NCBI GenBank assembly: GCA_902556425.1
Contig: CACDWG010000022.1
Location: forward strand, 1-29,163
DNA length: 29,163 nt
Direction of reading: 5' to 3'
Origin: UBA4421 sp002704225
GTDB lineage: Bacteria; Pseudomonadota; Gammaproteobacteria; Pseudomonadales; Azotimanducaceae
The notes under the pieces are model-generated. The model saw only the letters and a program-made list of their open reading frames with translations. It searched no databases and was not told the origin of the DNA. Shown in pieces: positions 16,440 to 24,295 of the stretch. A program made the translations under genes and the position numbers. Every line of letters begins with the position of its first letter. Positions within the stretch are counted from its first letter, which is position 1.

Positions 16440-16814
16440 ATGTTCGGCATACCTACTTTGGAGTTTCGATTTCGCGGCAAATCGCGCCTGCTGCTCGACA
16501 TTTACTACTGCTTTATCGAGCAGGGTAGCCCTGCCCTACACCCGACCCAAATCGCCAAGCACACGGGCATCAGTTTTGCCGAAGTTGCCAGGCGCTTAGA
16601 CGCCACCCCAGAGCTATTCGTTCGGCTGCCGACCCGCGCAGGTGAGGTCACTCGTTATCGCATTACTTCAAGCACATCGGCGCGCAGCCACGAAGAGGTA
16701 GAAGCCCTCGTACAGAAAAATGTACAGCGCGAATCGCTGCTGTTTTACAGCGTCGGCGCCATGGTTTTCCTCACCCTGATTATCGTCGTCCTCACCATCG
16801 CACCAAACGTTTAA
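16440..16814 (+). CDS. small winged-helix-like protein with C-terminal membrane anchor
   Basis: I do not recognise a named family for this 124-residue protein. Residues about 13-78 look like a winged helix-turn-helix domain: LLLDIYYCFIEQG (helix 1), TQIAKHTGIS and FAEVARRLDAT (helix-turn-helix), then LFVRLPTRAGEVTRYRIT as a beta-hairpin wing. Residues about 100-121 (LFYSVGAMVFLTLIIVVLTI) are one strongly hydrophobic helix at the very C-terminus, so the domain would face the cytosol as a tail-anchored protein. The wing could bind DNA or serve in protein contacts. It starts with ATG at 16440 and ends nine bases before the acyl-CoA dehydrogenase, so the two form a probable operon. A TATACT at 16409-16414 might be its -10 box. 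Confidence 0.78.
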   Translation: MFGIPTLEFRFRGKSRLLLDIYYCFIEQGSPALHPTQIAKHTGISFAEVARRLDATPELFVRLPTRAGEVTRYRITSSTSARSHEEVEALVQKNVQRESLLFYSVGAMVFLTLIIVVLTIAPNV

Positions 16815-16823
16815 GGAGCGAAG

Positions 16824-17930
16824 ATGCCTGAACAACTCAACCCAGAACTCTTGGCGCTGAGAGACCGCTGTGCCACCTTTGCCAGCGAGCATATGGTGCC
16901 CTTGGGGGATCTCGACTATGGCGACGCCGCCGCCAAAGTCAGGGCAGCATCCAAACAGGTCGGACTTTTCGGTCTGACCCAGCCTGACAGTGAAATTGCA
17001 AAAGACAGTAAGCAGTTGGCCCTATGCGTCGCCCGAGAAACATTGGCCGCCGCCAATCCGCCGGCAATGGATGCGGTATTCGGCCCAAGCGCTGGGGTGC
17101 TGGGTCAGGTCGGTGAGCCCCTAGCATCGACGCATCTTGCCCCCCTGCTTGCGGGCGAAAAGCGTGGCAGTTTCGGCTTTACCGAGCCGGATGACGCAGA
17201 ACCTACCCGCGGTGTTATCGAGGGCGAACGATTGATCATTAACGGTCAAAAATCCTATGTCACCGGAGGTGCCGACGCCGACTTCATCAACGCGTTAGTC
17301 CGCATCGAAGGACATGGCCCCTCCATGGTGGTCATCGACACCGAAACCGAAGGTGTGATCTTGGAAAAACGCTTCAACTCACTGGACGGCAGCCACCACG
17401 CTGCATTTCGTTTCGAGCAGGTGAGTGTTCCCGTTGCTCACGTCGTCGGTGAGCTCGGCCAAGGACTGCCCAAGGCCATGCGACAGATTGGCGATGTGCG
17501 TTTGTTATTCGCCGCCCAAGCCTGCGGCTATCTCATCTGGGTCATGGATTTACTGCAAACGCACCTGCAGAGCCCTGACAAGAGCGGCGCCCCGCGGGGC
17601 GATAAAGACGTGGTGCGTTGGCACTACGCCGACCTGCGCATCAAAGCCTTTGCTGCACGCAGCATGCTCTACCGTACCGCCCGATTGGCTGATCAAGGCG
17701 AAAATATCGTTAACGAAGGCATGGCCTGTAAAGTGTTTGCTACCGAATGCATTGGTGAGGCGGTGGACACTGCCATTCAACTTGTGGGTGGCAGCGCTCT
17801 GGTAGACGATCACCCCTTGGCCATTTTGTACAAAAAAGTTCGGGCATGGCGTTTGGCTGAAGGCGCCAGCGACGTACTGCGCTTAAACATTGGCCGCGGC
17901 ATCTTAGAGCTAGGTAAGGGTCGCGTCTGA
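16824..17930 (+). CDS. acyl-CoA dehydrogenase family protein
   Basis: This 368-residue FAD enzyme of the acyl-CoA dehydrogenase family catalyses alpha,beta-dehydrogenation of an acyl-CoA or related thioester. Recognisable parts are the flavin-contacting GSFGFTEPDDAEPTRG, INGQKSYVTGGADADFINALVR, the RFNSLDGSHHAAFRFEQVSVP strand pair, and a C-terminal QLVGGSALVDDHPLAILYKKVRAWRLAEGASDVLRLNIGR. The Glu in AEGAS occupies the position of the medium-chain catalytic base. The N-terminal domain is shorter than in standard members (about 380-400 residues). A strong AGGAG site precedes the ATG at 16824, nine bases after the winged-helix gene. Substrate class is not predictable from the sequence alone. 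Confidence 0.92.
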   Translation: MPEQLNPELLALRDRCATFASEHMVPLGDLDYGDAAAKVRAASKQVGLFGLTQPDSEIAKDSKQLALCVARETLAAANPPAMDAVFGPSAGVLGQVGEPLASTHLAPLLAGEKRGSFGFTEPDDAEPTRGVIEGERLIINGQKSYVTGGADADFINALVRIEGHGPSMVVIDTETEGVILEKRFNSLDGSHHAAFRFEQVSVPVAHVVGELGQGLPKAMRQIGDVRLLFAAQACGYLIWVMDLLQTHLQSPDKSGAPRGDKDVVRWHYADLRIKAFAARSMLYRTARLADQGENIVNEGMACKVFATECIGEAVDTAIQLVGGSALVDDHPLAILYKKVRAWRLAEGASDVLRLNIGRGILELGKGRV

Positions 17931-17981
17931 CCCCTAACCATTGAATACGTTACTATCCATAGGTATCAAGAGAGAAACACA

Positions 17982-18305
17982 ATGAAGATCAAAAACGGAA
18001 AGCCTTTCGCTGTATCGCTACTGCTCGGGCTGAGCCTTAGCAGTTGCACCTACGTTTCGTTGAGCGAGGCAGGCAGCCGAGTAAACCAAAGTTCACTCGA
18101 TGCGGTGAGCGCCTGCACACTGGTCGGTGATGTGTCGAGTCAGACCAAGGATAAGGTGCTGCTGGATCGCAATACAGGCAAGGTGAAGCAGGAGCTGATC
18201 GTCTTGGCCCGCAACCGCGCCGCTGAGTTAGGCGCTACGGATCTGGTACAAACCGGCAGCGTGAAAGGCGGTACGGCGAGCTTCAAGGCCTATCGCTGCG
18301 ACTAG
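17982..18305 (+). CDS. small lipoprotein, DUF4156-like
   Basis: This 107-residue lipoprotein has a basic N-terminus (MKIKNGK), a short hydrophobic core (FAVSLLLGLSL) and a lipobox LSSC with Cys22 as the probable lipidated residue. Ser23 is replaced by Thr, and no Asp follows Cys, which favours outer-membrane sorting by the Lol rule. The mature part contains CTLVGDVSSQTKD, then ELIVLARNRAAELGATDLVQ and a closing YRC, resembling the DUF4156 family (E. coli YjeI). No function is known. A ribosome-like AGAGAG precedes the ATG. It is a single-gene unit converging on smrA with a nine-base gap. Cys45 and Cys106 could form a disulfide. Confidence 0.85.
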   Translation: MKIKNGKPFAVSLLLGLSLSSCTYVSLSEAGSRVNQSSLDAVSACTLVGDVSSQTKDKVLLDRNTGKVKQELIVLARNRAAELGATDLVQTGSVKGGTASFKAYRCD

Positions 18306-18314
18306 GGCGAGGCG

Positions 18315-19004
18315 CTAGGGCAAATCGCTCTTTTGACCGAAACGCTCGCGGTTTTCTTCCCTGCTTTGCGCAGATTTTTTGATCAACACGTAGGCGGATC
18401 CGACACCGCCTCTGTTGCGCTGAGCGGAACAGTAAGCGAGTACCAGCGGATGCTGCATTAACCAGTGGGCAACATAGCTTTTCAGTCTGGCGGGTGTGGC
18501 ACTGCGCAAACCCTTGCCGTGGCTGATCAGTACACAGCGCCAATTATTCTCATGAGCTTTGGTGATCAGCTGGTAGATGTCGCCACGGGCTTCCTTCACC
18601 GTTCGTTGGTGAAGATCCAGCTCTCGAGCGATCTCATAACCGCCTTTGCGAAGCTTGTTGAAGACCGCTAGCTGAATGCCATCCTGACGCCACTCCAATA
18701 CTTCCAATGGATCTCGTGGCTTAACCTCACCTAGGGTCAAAAAATTCGACTCGTCTTCCTCGGTTTGAAATTCTTCCGCAGCCTTGCGCAACGCTTGCTG
18801 CTCGTCAGCGGTTTTAGGCTTGGGGGGTTTGAGGGTTTGTTTGCCCTTGCTGAGCGGTTCCACATCCTTCATCGCCGACGCGAAGTCGGTAAAGTCACCA
18901 TCGAATGCATCGGCAGAGAGAGGCCCACCCCGCGCGCTACCGGGATCGGCATCCTGATCTTTGTCTCGATCATGAGGCATGGCAAATGTCCTGCTTCTCG
19001 TCAT
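18315..19004 (-). CDS. smrA: Smr domain protein, SmrA-like endonuclease
   Basis: This 229-residue protein carries a C-terminal Smr (small MutS-related) domain, a nicking-endonuclease fold; E. coli SmrA is shown to nick DNA. The N-terminal part (to about residue 95) is charged and probably disordered. Then comes the typical pre-domain DPLEVLEWRQDGIQLAVFNKLRKGGYE and the Smr domain from ARELDLHQRTVKEARGDI through VLISHGKGLRSATPARLKSYVAHWL to GSAYVLIKKS. The LDLH His and the ISHGKG loop are the key family residues. The ATG at 19004 has AGGAGC eight bases upstream. It lies 18 bases after phyH on the same strand and may share its transcript, although its role in DNA or RNA metabolism seems unrelated. 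Confidence 0.9.
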   Translation of the reverse strand: MTRSRTFAMPHDRDKDQDADPGSARGGPLSADAFDGDFTDFASAMKDVEPLSKGKQTLKPPKPKTADEQQALRKAAEEFQTEEDESNFLTLGEVKPRDPLEVLEWRQDGIQLAVFNKLRKGGYEIARELDLHQRTVKEARGDIYQLITKAHENNWRCVLISHGKGLRSATPARLKSYVAHWLMQHPLVLAYCSAQRNRGGVGSAYVLIKKSAQSREENRERFGQKSDLP

Positions 19005-19022
19005 CTGACCCGCTCCTAGCTG

Positions 19023-19823
19023 TTAGCTAGGGTGCGCGGCCACCACATCAATACTGGGAAAGCGGTCTGAGCGCGTATCCTGTTTCGGGCAATTGTCCTT
19101 TTGGTGGTAGGTAAAGACCGCTGACAGTTTGACCGCATCCGACGTGTTGCGCCCGGCTGCATGAAACAGACGGCAGTGAAACAACAACACATCGCCGGCA
19201 TTGAGCTCTACAACCTCCGCACGCTCTATCAATGGCCAATTCTCTTCCAAATCCGGCCGTAAAAACAAATCGGCGTCCAATCGCTGGATATCAATGTCCA
19301 ATTGATGCGTTCCAGGGATTACCTGCAGCGCACCGTTTGCCTGGGTTTCTTCTCCCAGCGCGAACCATACCGAGATCAGTTCCGGGCGCTCAAAAGACCA
19401 GTAACGCACATCCTGATGCCAGAGCGTTGCGCTGCTAAAACCCGGGTGTTTCGTCATAACGCAATTGTGATGGCATTGAGACAGGCATACGGCGTCGCCC
19501 ATCAAATCCTGTAACACCTGTAGAACCTGAGGCTGGGTCGCTAAAAACTTCAGCTCATCGGAACGGGCATAAGCGTGAAGCAAGCGCCTCGGTGTTTTGC
19601 CACCGGGCGCATCGCGACTTTCCGGTGCACCGGGATAGCCGACATCGGCCTCAAATTCCGCCGGCCCCACCAGCGGTTCCATGTCCCCCATGATGTGCTC
19701 ACAGAGTTGGGCGCGGGTGCCTTGGTCGACAACATCGCGCAACACCACAAAGCCGTGCTCGGCAAAGTACGCTTTTTGCTCGGCAAGGGTCGCGTTGGGT
19801 GGTTGGCGTGCTATCGGCGGCAT
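19023..19823 (-). CDS. phytanoyl-CoA dioxygenase (PhyH) family protein
   Basis: This 266-residue Fe(II)/2-oxoglutarate-dependent oxygenase of the PhyH family has members that hydroxylate acyl-CoAs, ectoine or other small molecules. The iron facial triad is visible: His136-x-Asp138 in LWHQDVRYW and His221 in LFHAAGRN, followed by Arg225, which should bind the 2-oxoglutarate carboxylate. The double-stranded beta-helix core also includes VWFALGEETQANGALQVIPGTHQ. The N-terminus (LAEQKAYFAEHGFVVLRDVVD) is typical of the family. It is 15 bases downstream of a small unknown gene on the same strand. The substrate cannot be named; ectoine genes are absent here, so EctD is not supported. Confidence 0.9.
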   Translation of the reverse strand: MPPIARQPPNATLAEQKAYFAEHGFVVLRDVVDQGTRAQLCEHIMGDMEPLVGPAEFEADVGYPGAPESRDAPGGKTPRRLLHAYARSDELKFLATQPQVLQVLQDLMGDAVCLSQCHHNCVMTKHPGFSSATLWHQDVRYWSFERPELISVWFALGEETQANGALQVIPGTHQLDIDIQRLDADLFLRPDLEENWPLIERAEVVELNAGDVLLFHCRLFHAAGRNTSDAVKLSAVFTYHQKDNCPKQDTRSDRFPSIDVVAAHPS

Positions 19824-19838
19824 AACGGGTTCTAGCCC

Positions 19839-20114
19839 TCAGGCTTGCTGGTTCTCGTGCAAATTTTTTTCCAGTAGCGGGTCACCATTCACGGTGATTT
19901 TAAGCTCGCCGCTGGCTGCCCAATACCTCGCTTCAATGTAGTGGTGCTCTTCCCACTCCAACTCCACATTGGTCCAAACGTACTGGGGTTGTTTTTCTGA
20001 CGCATCGCGGCGCTTGCGCAAACAGCCATCCAGCCAGAGTTCTATGGCACCGTCGTCCGTGAGCAAAAACTCGAAGGTCTTGTGTCGGTGATCGAAAGTC
20101 AAAGTCTGGGACAA
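19839..20114 (-). CDS. small protein of unknown function upstream of phyH
   Basis: I do not recognise this protein. The likely product has 91 residues, rich in beta-strand-forming and acidic/aromatic residues (FEFLLTDDGAIELWLDG, YVWTNVELEWEEHHYIEARYW, GELKITVNGDPLLEK), so a small soluble beta-sandwich is plausible. I chose the TTG at 20112-20114 because AGGAG lies exactly six bases upstream and the product then starts MSQTLTF. An ATG at 20156 in the same frame has no ribosome site. The gene ends 15 bases before phyH, so the two look like an operon; a helper or partner of the dioxygenase is only a guess. The high proportion of conserved-looking strands argues for a real gene. Confidence 0.7.
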   Translation of the reverse strand: MSQTLTFDHRHKTFEFLLTDDGAIELWLDGCLRKRRDASEKQPQYVWTNVELEWEEHHYIEARYWAASGELKITVNGDPLLEKNLHENQQA

Positions 20115-20252
20115 GGCCGGCTCCTCATGGCAACTGATGATAATGCCCTGAATCATAGCAGTGCGATGGTGCGAGTCCGCGTGAATTTTCTCAACAACTT
20201 TGGCGTTTCAACCCGTAGTATCAGATCCTTGAGAAACCCAGCGAGATGCCTC

Positions 20253-21632
20253 ATGTCTGAATCAGAGACAAAACCTGCCAAATTCGCGAAAGTGCTGAAA
20301 TCCAGAGAAGTTGTCGCCCTAGCCTTTGGTGCCATGATCGGTTGGAGCTGGGTTTTAATGACCGGCGTATGGCTTACCGATGCAGGCAGCTTAGGTACAT
20401 TGATCGCGTTCTCAATCGGCGGTTTCGCCATTGCCCTCATCGGCCTCACCTACAGCGAGTTGGCCTCAGCCATGCCCAAGGCCGGTGGCGAGCATATCTA
20501 CACGCAACGCGCGTTGGGGGACCGGTGGTCATTTGCCTGCACCTGGGCCCTGCTATTTGCCTACGTCAACGTCTGCCTATTTGAGGCGGTGGCACTACCC
20601 AGTGCGGTAGAGTATCTCTTTCCCAACATCCGCTTGGGCACGCTTTGGACCTTCCTCGGCAGCGATGTGGATCTGGGGTTTGTTCTCATCGGCGCCGGGG
20701 CGGCAGCCTTGGTTACTTGGATCAACATACTGGGCATCCGCACCGCAGCGGTGCTGCAAACCGTGGTCACCGGCATCATCGTAGCATCAGGCTTGTTGTT
20801 GATTTCCGGGGCAGTCGTTTTCGGCGACATTGAAAATGCCAAACCTTTCCTGGCCACTCCAGCAACCGGCATCATTACCGTGCTGATCATGGTGCCGGCG
20901 TTGTTAGTAGGATTCGATGTGATACCCCAGTCCGCCGAAGAAATTGACCTGCCACCAAACAAAATCGGCCGTCTGCTGGTGATTTCAGTGGCCTGCGCGG
21001 TGGCGTGGTATGTACTGATTGCATTCGCCGTGGGGTTGGGACTGACGGCAGAACAACAGGCGACCAGTACCATGGCAACCGCTGACGCCGCCAAGGCGCT
21101 CTGGCAGCAACCTTGGGCCGGCGCTCTGCTGGTACTGGGGGGCATTGGCGGCATCATGACCAGTTGGAACGCCTTTGTGGTTGGCGGTTCTCGCGTGCTC
21201 TACGCATTGGCCGAATCCAATCACGTACCGAAAATTTTTAGCCGCCTACACCCGACCTACAAAACTCCCTACATCGGCATCGCTGCCATCGGTCTCCTCA
21301 GCATGATCGCGCCTTTGTTTGGAAAAACCATCTTGGTCTGGCTCATCAACAGCGGTAGCTTTGCCACTACGGTTGCATTTCTCTTCGTGGCGATTTCCTT
21401 CCTCGTACTGCGTCGCACCGAACCGGACATGCCACGACCCTTCAAAGTCAGTCACCCGCGTTTGGTTGGATACGGTGCCGTGACCTTGTCTGTTGGCTTG
21501 CTTGCCGCGTTCATGCCGTGGAGCAATAGCGCACTGCAATGGCCTGAAGAATGGCTCACCATTGTCGTGTGGGCTTGCCTGGGCGGGCTGCTGCTCGTGC
21601 GCTATGAAATGCGTCAATCCTCGAATGCGTGA
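20253..21632 (+). CDS. APC family amino-acid permease
   Basis: This is a 459-residue inner-membrane transporter of the amino acid-polyamine-organocation superfamily with a LeuT-like fold and about twelve helices. Helix 1 carries the unwound substrate-site motif VVALAFGAMIGWSW. Other features are GFAIALIGLTYSELASAMPKAGGEHIY (helix 2 and the loop after it), DVIPQSAEEIDLPPNKIGRLL (loop before helix 7), and VGGSRVLYALAESNHVPKIFSRLHPTYKTPYIGIA (helix 8 and following loop), all typical of APC permeases. The start is ATG at 20253 (MSESETKPAK); the frame is open upstream to 20082 but overlaps the divergent small gene. A weak GCGAG is the only ribosome-like site. Substrate is an amino acid or amine by family, not by evidence here. 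Confidence 0.92.
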   Translation: MSESETKPAKFAKVLKSREVVALAFGAMIGWSWVLMTGVWLTDAGSLGTLIAFSIGGFAIALIGLTYSELASAMPKAGGEHIYTQRALGDRWSFACTWALLFAYVNVCLFEAVALPSAVEYLFPNIRLGTLWTFLGSDVDLGFVLIGAGAAALVTWINILGIRTAAVLQTVVTGIIVASGLLLISGAVVFGDIENAKPFLATPATGIITVLIMVPALLVGFDVIPQSAEEIDLPPNKIGRLLVISVACAVAWYVLIAFAVGLGLTAEQQATSTMATADAAKALWQQPWAGALLVLGGIGGIMTSWNAFVVGGSRVLYALAESNHVPKIFSRLHPTYKTPYIGIAAIGLLSMIAPLFGKTILVWLINSGSFATTVAFLFVAISFLVLRRTEPDMPRPFKVSHPRLVGYGAVTLSVGLLAAFMPWSNSALQWPEEWLTIVVWACLGGLLLVRYEMRQSSNA

Positions 21633-21660
21633 CACATCTCGTAAAGGCGAGGCGGGTTCA

Positions 21661-22137
21661 CTAGGGGAGTTCTAACACCATAAACATATTGCTGCGCTCG
21701 TACCGCTCATCCTGAGCCGCCTGCTGTTCGACAAAGCCCGCGTCACGATAGACCTTCAAAGCCGGCGCCAGAATATCATTGGTCGACAACACCACCTGAT
21801 TTGCCCCGCGCTCGACAGCGTAAGCCGTCGCATGTGCCAGCAACCGTTTACCAATTCCCTGTCCATGCAGCCTCGGATCCACGGCCATTTTTGCCAGCTC
21901 AAATCGGGTTGGGACACCATCGGACGTAAAAGCCTTGGGCACTAGGGCCACCGTACCCACCACTTCGCCATCGATGAGAACGAAGAAAATTTCACCGCCG
22001 GGGGCAATGGCGTAACGTTCCGGATGGTCTAGGGCCGCACGATCCTCATCCTCGATGCGAAAGTAGTGCTCAATCCACTGATAATTCAGCCGCGCAAAAT
22101 CCGCAGCGTACTGCGCACTGTAACTGACGATGTGAAT
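21661..22137 (-). CDS. GNAT family N-acetyltransferase with apparent AUU start
   Basis: This GNAT acetyltransferase of about 158 residues transfers acetyl from acetyl-CoA to an amine. The CoA-binding motif is MAVDPRLHGQGIGKRLLAHAT, preceded by EVVGTVALVPKAF and followed by VERGANQVVLSTND and ALKVYRDAGF. The first 58 residues (IHIVSYSAQYAADFARLNYQWIEHYF and on) match typical N-termini of this subfamily, but the frame has no ATG, GTG or TTG from the in-frame TAG (22147-22149) to a GTG at 21963, which would delete this region. An AGGAG (22144-22148) stands six bases before an ATT at 22135-22137, so I propose an AUU start. A sequencing error or a decayed start codon is the alternative. It follows the esterase gene by 34 bases. 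Confidence 0.8.
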   Translation of the reverse strand: MHIVSYSAQYAADFARLNYQWIEHYFRIEDEDRAALDHPERYAIAPGGEIFFVLIDGEVVGTVALVPKAFTSDGVPTRFELAKMAVDPRLHGQGIGKRLLAHATAYAVERGANQVVLSTNDILAPALKVYRDAGFVEQQAAQDERYERSNMFMVLELP

Positions 22138-22171
22138 GACTCTCTCCTACTCGTGCACTCGAAGGGCGAGC

Positions 22172-23269
22172 TCAGGCGCTTGAAACGCCATCTGCCAACC
22201 ACCTGAGAATCGCTGAATTTTCCTCTTGGGGATAGGTGTGGGACAAGTTCTCGATCTCGCGATAGGTGACCTGGGCACCTGCACCACTGAACGCCGCATT
22301 GGCTTCTTGGGCCACGCTGACTGGAAACATCCAGTCCAAAACACCGTGCATCAGATAGATTGGCAGGCCTTGCAGGCGAACTGGATCGACCACCTCGAGC
22401 AGCATCGGATGAAAGGACGCTGAACACGGTGCGAGATGGGTAAAGGGCGAATTACTTTGCAGCCCGCTCACGTAGCTGAAGGTCCCGCCATCGGACATCC
22501 CCGTTAACAGCATGCGCTGAGAATCCACATTCCAGTGCTGCTGCGCGTATGCCACTAAATCATACAATCGCTGACTGTCCGCTTCAGAATTCATCAGCGA
22601 CCACGTGCGTTCTGCAGACGTAGGCGCGATCAAAATACAGGGATCGGAGCGAACTGCACGCAGCCAAGACCATAAAAATTGCCGACCGTGCCCACTGCCG
22701 CCATGCAGGGCCATCACCAGCGGCAACGGTTCCCCTTGATAATATTCTGGCACGTAGACTGAGAAACCGCCGCGTTGATCCGTCGCGTTATCCGCGTGCA
22801 TGACACCAACATTCGGCTTTTCCGGGTCAGACTCCATCAGCTTTTGCTGCAGCTCAGCGTTCTCACGGACCTCTGGCTCCAAATAAAACCGATTCACTGG
22901 CGGCAGCATGGCGGCTAGGGGATAGGCCGCTGCGTAGGCTTGGGTGGCGAGGCCCATGGCCCGGTATGCGGCCATTGGCGGTTCCGGTTGATCCATGGCT
23001 CCGGCAAACCCGTCAAAGGCTCGCAAAGCGAGCGTCGTGGCCATGTTCGCGTGCAGCGTAAAGGCTTCCAGATGCTCCGGCCACTGGGCCTGGGTGAAGG
23101 TCTGGCGGCCGGCCTCCAAGGGTTCTTGGTATTGGGCAATCGCGGCGCAGACCCCAGCCAACTCCGGCGGGTGCATCATACGCCCGGCTTGACCAAGAGC
23201 ATCCAGCGCGTGCAGCAGTGGTAGGATCAGTGCAGTAGTGGCTTCCAACAACTCATCGGTATCGCTCAA
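22172..23269 (-). CDS. alpha/beta hydrolase (esterase-like) with helical N-terminal extension
   Basis: This 365-residue hydrolase resembles the dienelactone-hydrolase/esterase group. The catalytic triad is visible: Ser259 in GMSDGG, Asp312 in HGVLDWMFP and His344 in LSHTYPQEE. The oxyanion region is ALHGGSGHGRQF. Residues 1 to about 155 are a helical, alanine-rich domain outside the fold, with no signal peptide, that I do not recognise. The product starts at TTG (23267-23269) with a GGAGAGAGAG ribosome-like run; the next in-frame Met is residue 31. It is divergent from the CbbQ-like gene across 172 bases and followed by the GNAT gene, which may share its transcript. Substrate is unknown. Confidence 0.85.
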   Translation of the reverse strand: MSDTDELLEATTALILPLLHALDALGQAGRMMHPPELAGVCAAIAQYQEPLEAGRQTFTQAQWPEHLEAFTLHANMATTLALRAFDGFAGAMDQPEPPMAAYRAMGLATQAYAAAYPLAAMLPPVNRFYLEPEVRENAELQQKLMESDPEKPNVGVMHADNATDQRGGFSVYVPEYYQGEPLPLVMALHGGSGHGRQFLWSWLRAVRSDPCILIAPTSAERTWSLMNSEADSQRLYDLVAYAQQHWNVDSQRMLLTGMSDGGTFSYVSGLQSNSPFTHLAPCSASFHPMLLEVVDPVRLQGLPIYLMHGVLDWMFPVSVAQEANAAFSGAGAQVTYREIENLSHTYPQEENSAILRWLADGVSSA

Positions 23270-23441
23270 GACGTTCTCTCTCTCCGTTTTTCTTAAGTTT
23301 ACGCGGCCCCGTTGGGCCTACAAGTCACGCGATCTGATTCTTTTGGGCATCTTCACGACCTCTGCACGCAGAAAACCGCATTCTAGACCATGCATTGAGC
23401 ATGGCCATGAGGCCAATCGGATCAATTTCTGCAGGTACGAT

Positions 23442-24278
23442 ATGAATCAAACATCAAGCCCCTCACCCACAACTGAGGCCCCCTACTACTTGCCCTTGGC
23501 AGACGAAGTAGAGGTCTTTCAAGCGGCCTATGCGTCGAGGCTTCCTGTACTGCTTAAAGGACCCACCGGCTGCGGCAAAACACGCTTCGTGGAACACATG
23601 AGCTGGCAGCTCGACTACAACAGAGCAAGCGAGCAGCGGCCGGAGGTTCCACTGCTGACGGTGTCCTGTCATGAAGATCTGACAGCAACCGATATGGTGG
23701 GACGCTACTTGCTCAAGGGCGACGAAACCGTCTGGTCTGATGGGCCACTGACCCGAGCTGTTCGCACCGGAGCCATCTGCTATCTGGACGAGATTGTCGA
23801 AGCACGGAAGGACACCACTGTGCTCATTCACTCTCTTACCGACCATCGGCGCATTTTACCCATTGATAAGACTGGCGAACTGCTGGATGCACACCCAGAT
23901 TTTTTGCTGGTGATTTCGTACAACCCCGGCTACCAAAGTGTGCTTAAAGATCTCAAACCCAGCACTCGTCAACGCTTCGTCAGCCTGGAATTCGACTACC
24001 CTGATGTAGAAACCGAAACCAAAATCATCAGCCACGAGTCTGGTGTCGACGCCACTACAGCGGAACGGCTCGCGGTTATCGGCGAGCGCGTGCGTAATCT
24101 CAAGCAGCATGGATTCGAAGAAGGTGTCAGTACACGGCTGCTGATCTACACCGGCGATCTCATTGCGGCCGGTATTGCACCCCGGCGAGCAGCCACGGCT
24201 TCGATCATCAGTGCAATCTCGGACGACCCCAGCGTGCAGCAGGCGGTGGCCGATATTGTCGACGTCATCTTGCCCTAG
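23442..24278 (+). CDS. CbbQ/NorQ-type MoxR AAA+ ATPase
   Basis: This is a 278-residue AAA+ ATPase of the CbbQ/NirQ/NorQ/GpvN group, MoxR-like chaperones that work with a VWA protein to activate or remodel an enzyme (RuBisCO for CbbQ, nitric-oxide reductase for NorQ, gas vesicles for GpvN). Walker A is GPTGCGKT at 40-47, Walker B is ICYLDEI with Asp116-Glu117, and the group-specific SCHEDLTATDMVGRYLLKGDETVWSDGPLTRAVRTG region follows Walker A. The ATG at 23442 has a GCAGG site seven bases upstream; the frame is open to 23238 but lies across the divergent promoter region. Its partner begins 17 bases downstream. No RuBisCO, nor or gvp gene is in the window, so the client is unknown. Confidence 0.93.
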   Translation: MNQTSSPSPTTEAPYYLPLADEVEVFQAAYASRLPVLLKGPTGCGKTRFVEHMSWQLDYNRASEQRPEVPLLTVSCHEDLTATDMVGRYLLKGDETVWSDGPLTRAVRTGAICYLDEIVEARKDTTVLIHSLTDHRRILPIDKTGELLDAHPDFLLVISYNPGYQSVLKDLKPSTRQRFVSLEFDYPDVETETKIISHESGVDATTAERLAVIGERVRNLKQHGFEEGVSTRLLIYTGDLIAAGIAPRRAATASIISAISDDPSVQQAVADIVDVILP

Positions 24279-24295
24279 CCGGCTGAGCCAGAGCC

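Noticed and set aside
19023..19823. PhyH-like gene considered as ectoine hydroxylase EctD
   Set aside because: No ectABC genes are near and I see no EctD-specific signature; only the general PhyH family is supported.
23238..23441. 68-residue N-terminal extension of the CbbQ-like ATPase
   Set aside because: It crosses the divergent promoter region and the esterase start; no family similarity. The ATG at 23442 fits.
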